This document shows positions 1 through 11,200 of a stretch of DNA of 64,000 nt, piece after piece (position 1 is the stretch's first letter; each line of letters starts with the position of its first letter). A program made the position numbers and the translations under genes. Origin of the DNA: Tretioscincus oriximinensis (Eukaryota > Chordata > Lepidosauria > Squamata > Gymnophthalmidae); contig JAJVDF010000160.1 in the NCBI GenBank assembly GCA_022410635.1, positions 699,535 to 763,534 of the forward strand, in the 5' to 3' direction. Under the pieces are notes generated by a model. The model was not told where the DNA came from. It did not search any database and was given only the letters and a program-made list of their open reading frames with translations.

Positions 1-960
1 TCCGTTTCCTGAGGCCATGGTCAAACTTTTGCTTTTAAACCATCTTCAGATAAGCTTCAGTTCTGAAGAATGAACTTGATCTAGTTTAGTAGTATTAAAT
101 GTGAAAAATCTCTTGAATAGTTGCAGAAGCATTTTTATATACATATCTGTTTTTGTAGCAGAAATATATGGTACCCAGATACATATGTATTCTTCAGAAT
201 GGATGTGCTTCAAACTGTTTTGTGAATGCAGTGATAGAAAATCAGTGTACAAATGGAGAAAATAAGTAAATTCCTCTGCTAGAGATTATTATTTTATTCT
301 GTAAGGATTCACGCACTTTAATTGTTGGGAACAGAACACNATAGTTTTAGTAACTTTATAAGATAATAAAATACTTTGAGAGTACAAATTGAAACAAAAT
401 GTTGTACAACAGCGTAGAAATTAAATAGCGAAGCAAAATTCCAAACGTATGTATTTTTAATTGTTAGAAACCATTCTGGGGATTTTATAATACAGCAGGA
501 CATACAATTGCTTTAAATAATTAAACAAAAAGAAATAAATTAAATAAGACATACTATAATTACTATTTTAAAGATCGTCTGAGAAGTAAATCCTATGAAA
601 TAATGGAATGCATCTGGTACTTTAACTTCTGACAATCCTGAACCAAAGTTCAAGTTTTGAATCAAGTGAAAATTAAGCAAAGAAAGCTTTTCAGTTGTGG
701 TGATAGGAGTCAGGGTACTATAATGGCTGTCAGGGCTGTGATCATACCTAGGTTTTAATGCAGCTTCACTTCAGCAAAGGTGCAAGCTGTTTTCTTTTGG
801 CACTCTCTAAATCAGAAAATTCATCTTGGCTTTAAATAATGTGAAAGAAAATTATTATTCATTTTGCTGATGTGTTCTTCCATTCTGAATTAAAATTTAG
901 ATGTGCATCGTCTAGGTTAGGGAATCCTCTGAGTCTCAGTTTCCTGTGGCTATTAAAATT
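1..960. other. AT-rich intergenic DNA, no gene seen
   Basis: I see no gene here. Positions 14-90 look like the edge of a MITE-type family that recurs in the window: a gtcaaacttttgct block followed by the palindromic ttcagttctgaagaatga. The rest is AT-rich, with short chance reading frames that lack codon structure or any recognisable motif. Confidence 0.5.
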
Positions 961-965
961 CACAG

Positions 966-1110
966 ATGCTGGATATAGCTCTCACTTATTTATTCCACTA
1001 TATTTGGATATATTGAAATAATGCATGGATACTCCAGAGTAATAAGGTATCCAAATACAGCAGCATAAGTACCACTAAGCATTATTTGGATGCAATTGGA
1101 GTAATCTAGC
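966..1110. repeat. Possible relic of the 7.5-kb palindromic MITE family
   Basis: The block cacttatttattccacta followed by tttggata resembles the left arm of the palindromic element at 7476-7635. A partial inverted counterpart (agtaataaggtatccaaata) follows about 60 bp later. The copy is degenerate and the assignment is tentative. Confidence 0.3.
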
Positions 1111-1140
1111 TCAGTCACTGACAACTCAGTGTATTTTACC

Positions 1141-1944
1141 AGATTGTTGAGATAATAAAATTTGAGGGGAATGGGATACGGGAATAATATGCACCAACTT
1201 TGAACTCTGATGAAGAAAGGCAGTCAATTTATAATATAAGGGGGGGTTGTTTGTTTTCATTGTTGCAACCCACCTCAAATCTTTGGGTTTAGAATTAAAA
1301 TGCTAATAGGTATAATTCATTATAAGCAGTAGACATGCATATTGTACCTCATCATCAAAATAATGCAAACACATGACTTTGCCTACATGAACATCATGCA
1401 AACTGCATGTAATGTGATTAGAAAGATTAAAAACCAAACCACAGTAGTGCTGTAACTGAAATAGTGTAATTTAATTGTGAGACTCTAGTAAGATCTGCAT
1501 GGCCCAATGGCATTGTACCAGAGAAGGCCATCACTTGCTAAGAGTGTGATGGTGTCTGAGAGATTTCATGTCACCCATACTTAATCAATGGGAATAAAAT
1601 CCATTCTAGAGAGCTCTCCTTCTGTAGAGAAATAAAAACTGGCAGGGCAGAAGGTGTGTGGTTACTGAATTGACTTATCTGCCTAGGTTGGTGTATCAAA
1701 AATGGCCTGCTACCAAGGCCTTTCCAGCACTTTGCATCATGGGTTTGTATATAAACTTTGATACAAGGGAACTTTTGTTTCCCAGCATCAAATTTTGCAC
1801 AAGCAAGGGGTCCAATTCTTATGCAGATGAACTTCCACCTCACCCTATTGAAGCAAGCTTTTGAGCCCAGGAGTGCTTCTCTCTACAAATGCCATGCCAC
1901 CAACAAAAGAAAAGTGGGATATAATTGCTGAAACAAATGTACAT
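1141..1944. other. Intergenic DNA, nothing recognised
   Basis: No coding exon, RNA gene or repeat family that I recognise. Short overlapping frames on both strands at 1571-1864 have low-complexity composition and no family motif. Confidence 0.4.
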
Positions 1945-2040
1945 CTAAAGGCATGGCCACACCTNTACTTTAACTATTATTCACTTCATTTATACTTCTG
2001 AAGAATAGGGTTGGCCAAGGGTGTGTGTGTGGTGTATTAA
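1945..2040. repeat. MITE-type relic (ggccacac end, ttctgaagaat core)
   Basis: It begins with aaggcatggccacacct and carries an inner ttctgaagaatag, followed by ggttggccaagg. The same order of motifs appears at 7871, 39918 and 50301. It is probably a diverged member of that non-autonomous family. Confidence 0.3.
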
Positions 2041-2107
2041 GCTCATTCTTTAGGACTGAAAATGAAGTATAGAACCCTTAAATGCAAAAAGCTGACTAGG
2101 GTCCAGG

Positions 2108-2227
2108 CTGCCTCCAGACGAACGAGGCACTGTGGGATCTAAAAAAGATTCTGCAAAGTGTAACTCTGTCTTGCTTTGCACTGTTTTTCCTGCACTTGTC
2201 ATGTTCCCAACTAGCCACAAGCAAGGT
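2108..2227. repeat. Copy A of a ~120-bp direct repeat
   Basis: It shares ctgcctccagac, gaggcactgtggg, attctgcaaagtg, ctgcactt and agccacaagcaag, in the same order and spacing, with 4728-4847. The two copies flank the CR1-rich block between them in direct orientation. I do not recognise the family. Confidence 0.65.
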
Positions 2228-2556
2228 AACATTTGTCCTACGTGCAACATGGCACTGCTAATGTGTTTTTAGAGGCATTACTAGACATGTAGGGCAGACT
2301 ATTGTGTTCTATACAAATATACTTTGGGGTGCTGTTGTAACACATTTGATTAGCTAAAACTTAATATGAATAGAATCTTGCAAGGGAAACCAAAAGCAGT
2401 AATAAAAAGTTTGGGGAGAGTACATAAAAAGCAAAAGAAAAGTCAAAGATGCTACAGGAGTTTTATAGAGTGAAAATGGTGAATTGATTAAAAGTGATAC
2501 TTTGCGCAAACTTTTGAACTCTTATTTTGCATCTGTTTTTTCTGAGAACGAAAATA

Positions 2557-2634
2557 TACTGCTCAAAACAATTAAGGGAAAATTTAGTGTTATACCGTTA
2601 TGTTAATGTGTTCCCTTAATTGTTCTGAGCAGTA
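2557..2634. mobile_element. 78-bp Tc1/mariner-type hairpin MITE with TA target site
   Basis: Terminal inverted repeats of 24 bp (tactgctcaaaacaattaag at the left) match with one mismatch. TA dinucleotides flank both ends (2555-2556 and 2635-2636), as expected for Tc1/mariner integration. The TIR resembles that of the Tc1 element at 29701-31829. The MITE sits inside the CR1 LINE, so it inserted later. Confidence 0.8.
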
Positions 2635-2640
2635 TATAAC

Positions 2641-3166
2641 AACTAACCTTCATCTTATTAGTGAAGGAATAAGAGAACCAAGGCTTTTTATAAACAAAGA
2701 GGTGAGGGAACTTTTAGCTAATTTAAATGACTTAAATTCTCCAGGCCCAGATGAACTGCATCTCAGGGTACTGAAGGAACAAGCAGAGGTAATAGCAGAA
2801 CCACTGGCCATTGTCTCTGAAAATTTCTGGAGAACAGGAGAAATCCTAGTAGATTGGAGAAGGGATAATGTTGTCCCTATCTTCAAAAAGGGGAAAAAGA
2901 TGGAACCAGAAAACTACAGGCCTGTGGGTCTAACTTCAATACCAGGAGAGCTCATTGAAGAAGTTATTAAACAGCATGTATGCCAGCACTTAGATGGGAA
3001 TGCAGTAATTAATCAGAACCAACATGTAACAAACAAGACACGCCAGACTTATCTAATTTCTTTCTATGATAGAATTACTGAATGGGTTGATCAGGGAAAT
3101 GCAGTAGATGTAATGTATCTTGACTTCAGCAAAACATTATTGAAAAAACGATCAAATATGGATTGA
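2641..3166 (+). pseudogene. CR1 ORF2 reverse-transcriptase fragment
   Basis: About 175 residues of CR1 reverse transcriptase are open in one frame. Visible parts are the N-terminal RT motif SPGPDELHLRVLKE, the VVPIFKKG block, NYRPVGLTSIPG and VDVMYLDFSKT, which is RT motif A with the catalytic Asp. The frame ends shortly after motif A, so motifs B to E are missing. It has no start of its own: the upstream ATG falls in the inserted hairpin MITE. It is a dead transposon fragment, not a host gene. Confidence 0.8.
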
Positions 3167-3367
3167 CAAGACAACAGATGGATTCATAAGTGGTAATAAA
3201 TGGTAGCATATCCAATTGGAAGAATGTTTCAAGTGGGGTACCACAATGTTTTGTCCTGGGTCCAGTGTTGTTTAACATTTTTATAAATAGCTTAGATGAG
3301 GAAATGTAAGGGAAACTGGTCAAATTTGCCAGTGACACAAAGTCAGGTGGGATTGCTAATACTAAAC

Positions 3368-3788
3368 AATACAAACATAAGAGGAGCCTGCTGGATGGGG
3401 CCAGAGCCCATCTAGTCCAGCCTTCTGGGCATTCTGAAGCAGAAGAAGGAAAAAATCCTCACCTGTTCTTGATGCCCTGCAAATGGTATTTCAGGAATCC
3501 TGCCTGTTGCTCCATCTCGGAGGCAAGCATCAATAAATCCATTCTGGTAGCTAATTATACCATTGGTGTCCATGAACTTGTTCCTCTCTTAAATCTATCC
3601 AGGCTGCTAGCTACCATCACCTCTTCTGGAAGTAAATTCCAAAAGCCGATGGCCCTCTGGGTGAAAAAACATTTTCCTTTGTCCATCCTCACTCTTCTGC
3701 CTATGAGTTTCAAGGAAGCCCCTGATCCTAGTGTTGTCCATCCCTTATCCATCCTATGCGTTATTTTATACACTTCAATCAGATCAAG
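3368..3788 (-). mobile_element. CR1 3' fragment inserted into the + strand CR1
   Basis: The minus-strand reading (LKLIGRRVRMDKGKCFFTQR, then FWNLLPEEVMVA) matches the C-terminal part of the larger minus-strand CR1 at 45.0-45.5 kb. Its 3' end is acataagagg-like at 3374, the same end as at 44996. It interrupts the + strand CR1, which resumes near 3790. Confidence 0.75.
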
Positions 3789-4727
3789 AGAGAGAGGATT
3801 CAAAAAGATCTAGACAAGCTGACTGAAACTAACAGAATAATATTTAACAGGGAAAAATGCAAAGTCCTACATTTGGGTGATCACAGACGAAACATGTGTC
3901 AACAGTGTGAAGCAGCTGCAAAAATGGCAAACAGTTCTGGGGTATATTAAGAAAAGCATAGAATCTAGATCATATAAAGTAATTATTCCTCTCTGCACTA
4001 CTTTAATCAGACCACACCTAGAGAACTGTGTTCCATTCAGTGCACTCCAATTTAAAAAGGACACTGATAAACTAGAGCAAGTTCAAAAGAGAATTACAAG
4101 CATGGTGCATGATCTGGAAACCATACCTTATGAGGAACGGTTAAAGAAACTAGGGATGTTTAGTCTGCAAAAGAGAAGACGGAGAAGAGACCTGATAGTT
4201 GTCTACAAATATCAGAAGGGCTGTCACAGAGCAGAGAAATCAGCTTTGTTTTCATTGGCATGTGAGAAGACTAGAAATAATGGGATGAAATAGCAAGGAA
4301 GTACATATAGATTAGATATANCAGGAAAAAAACCTGACAGTAAGGGTGATGAACTAGTGGAATAGGTTGCCANAGAAAGTGGACTTCACTGGAAGTCTTC
4401 AAACGGAAGCTGTCCAGCCATCTGTCTGTGGTGGTTTAGTGAATCCTGCACTGAGCAGACGCTTGGACCCAATGACCCTGGAGGTTCCTTCCAACTATAT
4501 GATTCCCATGCAATCAGTGTGGAACAGTAAGCTCCTAAAATGCTTTAGCAAGACTGTGCAAAAAGGAACATACTGTAATTATGTTTGATCACCAGGGGCT
4601 ATATGAAGAACGATAGGGATACATTATCAATAAAGAAGTTGATTATGAACTAATAAGAAAGTATCCAATCTGCCAAACTACATAAAATATAAATAGACAA
4701 TCATTTAAACGTGAGTGCAAACTTAGA

Positions 4728-4847
4728 CTGCCTCCAGACAACATGAGGCACTGTGGGGGTCTAAAAAAAGATTCTGCAAAGTGCAGCCCTNTTTACTTTC
4801 CACTGTTGTCCTGCACTTGGCATGTTCCCAGGTAGCCACAAGCAAGA
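4728..4847. repeat. Copy B of the ~120-bp direct repeat
   Basis: Same family and orientation as 2108-2227, with substitutions and one N at 4791. The family is unidentified. Confidence 0.65.
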
Positions 4848-5004
4848 TAATAGTGAAACAGGCCAAGAGGAACATAGCTAAGCACCATTCTTACAGGAAA
4901 CCCTGCGTCATTACTGGATTTCTTGTAATAATGGTATTGCAAGCTATTGATGGGAAAACCCGGGGTTGCAATAGGTCTCCTCTTAAATACTGTCTTTCAT
5001 GATA

Positions 5005-5675
5005 TTGTAGTCTGATCTCATAAGGGAGGAATCCTAGTTCCCTAGTCATCCTGGTTGCTCTTTTCCTAGTTTCACAGCATCACACATTTGAAGAATTCGA
5101 AAACTCCTGCTGCCTGCCACCTACCCACCCACTCCCTTTTTTATTGTTAGTATCTAAAGTGCTAGCCCCCCCCACCAGAGGACGACATTTTTAACAGTTG
5201 TGTTTTATGATTTTAATCTTGTGAAGGTCATGGCGACCCGAATTTTTTAATTTTTGTAAGCCGCCCTGGACACCTTCGGGGGGAAGGGCGGGGTAAAAAT
5301 CTTTTAAATAAATAAATATGAAACCCCGACTAGATAGTCTGGACTGAGACGTGATGGCCAGAATTGTAAGCAACACTCTTCTTCACAAATAAAGTGCCAA
5401 CCACGTATAAAGAGGCATTTGTTGACTTATTTTCTATTCCATTAATTACCCCAACGTTCAATTTGCTCTTTTTTTCCANTGTTGCACAGAGTCAATAGCG
5501 CCCAGCATTGGAGACCTGGAGGCCTCCAAGCTTCATTGGGTTCCACGCTGTCCATTTGCGTCTCCTCCTCTCAGTTCTTCAGTCAATTTATTACCAATCT
5601 AGGACAGGACTTGTCCTCTTACTGCATGACTCACCTGAGTTTGATCAGGGGCTTTTGTCAAAAGCCAAAGCCTAA
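5005..5675 (-). mobile_element. Old CR1 (minus strand) split by a young repeat
   Basis: Segments 5005-5100 and 5326-5675 correspond in order to the minus-strand CR1 at 45.4-46.2 kb. Examples are ctgatctcataagggagga, tataaagaggcatttgttga and tcaggggcttttgtcaaaag. The copy is diverged and broken. A repeat at 5184-5320 interrupts it. Its edge lies about 80 bp from the start of the CpG-rich GFRA3 promoter region. Confidence 0.65.
5184..5320 (+). repeat. Young SINE-like / LINE-3'-end repeat, copy 1
   Basis: It carries gtcatggcgacccgaatttt, gtaagccgccctggacacct and an aataaataaat tail. It is almost identical over about 125 bp to 12853-12995, which implies recent spread. A third relative is at 42540-42650. 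The gtaagccgccctg motif is typical of 3' ends of squamate retroposons. I cannot assign the family. Confidence 0.75.
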
Positions 5676-6089
5676 AGACCACGTGCTGATTGACAGATTC
5701 CCAAATAATTCTAGCAAGGCAGCAAGGCCGGCCTTCTCTTTCGCCAACGCTCTTCCTTGACCCGCTGGGCGGGATAAAAGAAATCAGGCGGGGCAGAGGG
5801 GAGGGGGCAGCCATGTTTTTATATAGCCCCCAGCCCCGCGGGCAGCCACCACCCTTTACCACGTAAGTGGAAGCAGTTTTGGTTCTGCGGTGCTGCCGGC
5901 ACCTTCGCTCCCCAAAGGAAAAGGAAGCCACGCACTGGAAGCGCCTGCTGCGACGGGGCCCTTCGTGCAATAGTACGCCAGTCTAGGCGGGCAGATAATA
6001 GTCCCTTTTGGGAAGGGGGTGGCGCCCCCTAGCACTGTGAGGAGAGAACAGCCCCACCGCGCCAGTCACGCGGCTGATCAATCCGCGCT

Positions 6090-6148
6090 CCCCTCCCCCC
6101 CCCCCCCCCCCCCCCCCCCCCCCACCCCCCCCCCCCCCCCCCCCCCCC
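6090..6148. repeat. Poly(C) low-complexity tract
   Basis: Almost pure C (one A) for nearly 60 bp, inside the CpG-rich region and about 270 bp upstream of the GFRA3 start codon. The exact length is doubtful because homopolymers assemble poorly. Confidence 0.85.
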
Positions 6149-6417
6149 GCCCGCACCACAACACCCCCACGCTCCTCTCGGGTGCTACCGCCGCACCCCG
6201 CCCGCCTCCTCCGCCCCCTCCGCCCCCTCGGCTTCCCTGCGCACCTGCCGAGCTGAGGCTCGTGGAGACGGCGCCGGCTTGCGAGGCTGCGGGGAGGACG
6301 GAGAGGCTTCTCGGCCGGGGGCGCAAGGGGCGCGTGTGGAGCAGCTTCCCCGCGCGCGCAGCGGAGCGACCCTCCTTGCCACGCGCCGCTGGGAGTTGGG
6401 GCCCCTCCGCCCCCGCT

Positions 6418-6466
6418 ATGGGGCTCCCGCTGCTGCTGCTGCTGCTGCTGCTGCTCCCTCGAAGCG
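6418..6466 (+). CDS. GFRA3: GFRA3 exon 1 (signal peptide)
   Basis: The ATG has G at +4 and is followed by eight CTG Leu codons (MGLPLLLLLLLLLPRS), a signal-peptide core. The donor gtaacc follows at 6467 and the exon ends in phase 1, which matches exon 2. The CTG run is a trinucleotide repeat and may vary in length. The CpG-island position supports this as the first coding exon. Confidence 0.8.
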
Positions 6467-8241
6467 GTAACCCCGGGCGCCCGCGCCTCCGCGAGTGGGC
6501 CAAGGCGGCCGGGGGGCTGCTGGGGAAGCGGCTTGGGGGCCTTAGGAGGATTCTGTACGCGGGAGAAGGTCGGGGAGAGGCGAGGCAGCCTTTGCCCGTC
6601 GGGGCTGCGGAGGTTGCGCGGCTGCTGCGCGCGTCCTGCGGGATCCCGGGGGCTGAGCGCGGAAAGGGAGCATTGGGGGGTGCTGGTCCCGAGGCCGACT
6701 GGCCGAGTTCTGCTTGGCGGTGCGGGGTGTGCATCCGACTTCCCTTCCCCGCGGCTCCGCGGAACCTGCTGGAAAACGAATCCGCTCGCCGCGGGGCTAG
6801 CGCGCCTGGGATTGACGGCGGTCTCGCCTTCCCATGGGGCGGCGGTGTGAGCTCCGTTCCGACCCGGGCCGTCGGGCTTTTGCATCCCGGGCGCGAACTT
6901 GCAGGCGGCGCGGCCGGCAGGGGAAGTTCAGGGCAGGCGGGTGGGCGCCCGCCAGCGACGTGGTTGATGGGTGAGAGCAGAGGGAGGGGAGGAATGCAGT
7001 CCGGCCGCCTCGATGGGGCTGGGGAGGGCTCCGTCCTACAGCCATGGAGCGGAAGGGCCTGTTTACTCCACTAGATAGCTGTGCACGTCGCGGGTTAGCA
7101 CGGGGACTAATGGGCGCTCCGCTTTTCCAGGAGAGGAACTTCCAGCAGGTGCCTGCGAGCGCTTTTGCTCATCCGAAGCCGCCTTGCGGGGGGNNNNNNN
7201 NNNNNNNNNNNNNNNNNNNNNNNNNNNNNNNNNNNNNNNNNNNNNNNNGGGGGGGGGGGGCGATCCTTGCTGGGTCACTAATTACTTCACTGGTTTTGAT
7301 AAGAGAGGCTAAATTAGATTTTTGAATCTCTATGTTAATGGAATTTGAATGGAGGGTATCTGGGCGGGATTTATTAGGGTTTGTATCTTTTCATCACCAG
7401 TGTTTGCTTCGCCTGGGCTTTGTTGGTGCAAATATACAGTACTGTATTTAGATTTAAAATGCTTTACGATTTCATACTTTGGCTGCATTCGCACATCACT
7501 TATTTATTCCACTGTAACTGGATATTCCACATTAAACCATGGGTGCCCTGGAATAAATGCATTCCCACAGTGTTTCATTGTGGAATATCCAGTTATATTG
7601 GAATAAATAAGTGATGTGGGGGATGCAGCCAAAGTCACACCAGGAACTGGGTTTACCGCCTCTTGCTGTGCTTGTGAGCTTGATTGGGGGTTTTGTCTGA
7701 TGGAAACACGCTTTGTGGAGGGAGAGAGACAGAGAGAGAGCACGGACTACTTTTGTTATGTAGCTCCTCTGGTTGTTTTGAAGGATTGAAATGAGCAAGT
7801 GCACATCATGACTGTTGTTCTTTTTAACATAACCTCGAAATCAGGACAATACCAAAAAGGTAATACCCATTCAGGCCTTGGTCACACTTTTACTTTTAAA
7901 TCTTCAGTTAATTCTCAGTCATGAAAGATGAATTTAATCTCTCCACCTCCAAACTAAATCCTCATCTTCAGGACAAAGGAAGATCTGAAGAAGATATAAA
8001 GTAAAGCTTTTAAATCTAAGGGTAAAAAAAATCCCTTACACCCCTAAAATCTGCCTTGTGGTTCCAGAATCTTGTAGTAGTAAAACATACTCTGAGCAGC
8101 CAATATCTGTTGATTTTTTACACTGATGGATGCAGATTGCAGGAGACAAGCATGAATATATCTCTTGCTACTCTATACAGTAATAAACTTCACTGATGTC
8201 TTAGGCAGAAATTGTGCAAACACGCATTTGAAAAGCATACA

Positions 8242-8276
<35 letters not shown>

Positions 8277-11200
8277 CATCATTTCTTTTCTCTGTTGATA
8301 AAGTTATATTACAAGATAAAAATCTGTGCAGTTTGCTGTCCTGTGCATATTTATTTGCCATCAGGGAGTGCTGCAGAGCCAGGTGGGGGGTTGCTTCTTT
8401 ATAAGCGTACCTAATATCAGCCTTGGAAGAAGTCCATTTAGATGGGTTTTTTTAAAAAAAAAACTGTTGTAGAATTTAACTTCAGACTAGAAAAGGGCAG
8501 TGGCATGGCTGGGCAGCTTGGAAAGCAGATAATCATTGGTTTGATTCTTAACTTCTCCCCAGAAGTAGGCAATAGTAAATGTGATCTCTGTCTCTGCCCA
8601 AAAACTGCATAGTGATGTCCATAGAGTCAGCCAAGAGCCAGCCTTGACTCAGTGGTACCCAACAGTAGCAAGACCAGAGTGACCGAGTGGGTTTTTCTTC
8701 CCTCTCTGAGGGATCCAGAATCTTTTGGAACAAACAGTGGAGCTACGAATATCATGCTTTTAAATGATCCATTCTTGAGTGATGATTAGCCAGCCTCAGT
8801 TTTATGTCAGACAGACAATGGTTGACCCCTGTACTATGATGTGTGGGACTTTACCTCCTTCCTAAGGGAAGGGCTCAGTTGCCCAGCGACCTGTTTCCAA
8901 AGCCAGATTACCAAATAGGCAAAGTATTTATCAGCCTGTGAACCCCATGCCTTTTATGGGCCCTGTGACAACAAATCAAAATAATATTGATTATTGGAAT
9001 ATTATTATTAGGAGATCGTTTGTGAGAACCCTCCAAAATCAACTGCTTAGGGGCCTCCACTGGGTTTATTGGGCACTGCCTGTTTCTCCACTCATCTGCC
9101 ATCTAAAAGCCCATTAGAGTTCACACCAGGATAGCAGTTCTATTGAGTTTTCCCCAGTATCTTGGTTTCAGAAGTCCGATGCTTCTACAGAGTGTAGCTA
9201 ATTTGATGACTAATACTGAACTGCCTATTAAGAAGTTAAGAGTACAGAAACACAGTGGACTTCCAAGTACATATTCTGCTCAGGGGAATTGCTTGTGGCC
9301 TCAGCTGGCCAGCGGAGAACAATCTTTACTAAGCAATAGTATGGCTGCTTTGGTGCAAAAGATTCTGGTTGATTCTTGACATTTCCAGGTATAGCTGGGA
9401 GGGATTTTGGCTGAAGTCATACTGGATTAAACCAAGAAGAACTGGATTAAACCAAGGAAAAAACCCCATATGTATAGGACTCCAGTCTTTGATCTGAAAG
9501 CCTTAAGGTCCACAGCTGTAGTGACATAGAGAAGTGGTCTGGTTCAGGATAATGCAACCGCTTTGTTCCTGGGAGACAAAATGGGATTAGAGACAAGTGG
9601 CTTTTAATCATCATATGTCAAGCGCTGTGTGTGAATGAACTCACTGTTACACTTATTTGGACAAACCTTGAAGGATTGCTTGCACTCCATTGTCTAAATA
9701 ATTAATTAAAGAAGCAATTTAAAATTAAATACTTGTGTATAAATGCTTACAGGATCTTTAAGTCAAATTCACGGAGGATAGAGCTATCAATAGGTAATAG
9801 TCATGGTTTCTTTTGTGCTGCCGCCAGCATTGAAATTGATGTGCCATTTCTGAAGGCCATGTGCAAGGGAAGCAGTCGTGAGCTTAGGGCAAGTTTCTGG
9901 TAGGCATTTGGTTGGTTGCTGGGACTAACTAGGTTATTAGTCTGATCCAAAAGATAATTTCTGATACTTTTTTGGTTTAATGGATTGCATACCACGTATT
10001 TCCCAGGGGACACCAGTAACTCTGAACAATATGTTGTAGGGTAGTTTCAGGTCACAGGTTCAAACGGTGATATTTCTCTCTCTTTTAGACATAGAAGGAC
10101 CAAAGTCGTGCAGGCTGCTATGGAACGTTTGTTGTCTCTATTTCCTCATGACAGGCAGAACACAGTGGATTGTAATCAACCCCAAACATAGGGGTCTTAA
10201 GTCCCTATGGAATTGCCTTTTTCAAAATATCTTCCTCAAAAAGAAGATTGAAAAGATAACCAGAGCAACACAGGCAATCAAATAGATTTTGATACAGACA
10301 ATTACTTTTTAATGGGATTTGATACAAATCCTGACATTTACATAATAAGCAGCTTATGCAGGTGCATTGATGAAACAACAGACAGCCCAAGATGGGAGCA
10401 TCCTTTTCCTACTCAGCACTGAGGGCAAGAAGAATCTATGGTTGTGACTCCTGATTTATTTATTCTTTTTTGTGGGAAATGGTGCTCCTGTGAAGATGCC
10501 ATTTAAATTCATGGAAAATAGCAGCGCTTGACTCTTAATACACAAGCAATTATAAGAATTTACAAAACTGTCTGTTGGGTTGGACAAGTAGTACAGTTCA
10601 GGTGGTTGGTTCTCACAATAGATACCAAGTGCACATAGAAATCTGCAAGCAGAGCATGAGTAGTATATATTGTATATCTTTCATGTTCACGTTTTGCCAT
10701 CAATTGACCTCCAACTGATAACTCAGAATGATGATAAAAAGCTTTTCTGAAGTTTGCCAAACTAGTGTTCAGCTCCACATCTTCTCATGGTGTAATAAGT
10801 ACATCAAGAACATCAAAAATATCCTAATAGAAATAGACAGCTTAAATGCATATCAGATTGGTTTCAGCCCACTACAAATATGTCAGGTTATGCCTATAAA
10901 CAAGTGTGGTGTGCTTGAAGCTTGGTCTGCTTTGGGGGCAGGCTGCAAGTACTTCAACTTGGGTACTGGGGAACCCATTTTATAGTACTCTTTGGAGAAG
11001 TATCCTGAGCCCCAAGTAGTCTAAAAGATGGAGACATCCCTTCTGCATGCTTTAACGTTCTGGATAGGTTGCACTGTAGTCCACAATGTCTGATTGGATT
11101 ACATGGGTGGAGAATATTTGGACTGCACAGGGCCTCACAGATCTGTAGTATTGTGCACACTTATGGGCCCCTAAAATGGACCTCATAGTCCTCTTATTCT

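Larger units (their letters stand above)
2340..4530 (+). mobile_element. CR1-type LINE, degraded, with nested insertions
   Basis: This is a non-LTR retrotransposon fragment covering part of CR1 ORF2 and the 3' end. The reverse-transcriptase block with SPGPDELHLRVLKE, VVPIFKKG and ENYRPVGLTSIPG lies at about 2700-2960. The C-terminal block (IRPHLENCV, LEQVQKRITSMVHDLE) lies at about 4005-4125. The 3' end has the CR1-like signature tgaccctggaggttccttcc near 4476. The element is broken by stops, by a 78-bp hairpin MITE (2557-2634) and by an inverted CR1 3' fragment (3368-3788). Confidence 0.85.
5750..6990 (+). promoter_or_regulatory. GFRA3: CpG-rich promoter region of GFRA3
   Basis: GC content and CpG density rise sharply from about 5750 and fall after about 6990, around the first coding exon. 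A GC box (gggcggg at about 5766), an E-box (cacgtg at about 5680) and a TATA-like ttttatatag near 5817 lie upstream. If the last is used, transcription would start near 5845 and leave a 5' UTR of about 570 bases. The start site itself cannot be read from the sequence. Long open frames on both strands here are a side effect of the GC content. Confidence 0.6.

Noticed and set aside
5983..6885. 300-residue open frame on the minus strand, and a 351-codon frame on the plus strand, in the CpG island
   Set aside because: They are Pro/Gly/Arg-rich low-complexity frames kept open by GC content and poly(C). No domain is seen, and the real start codon at 6418 lies in a defined exon.
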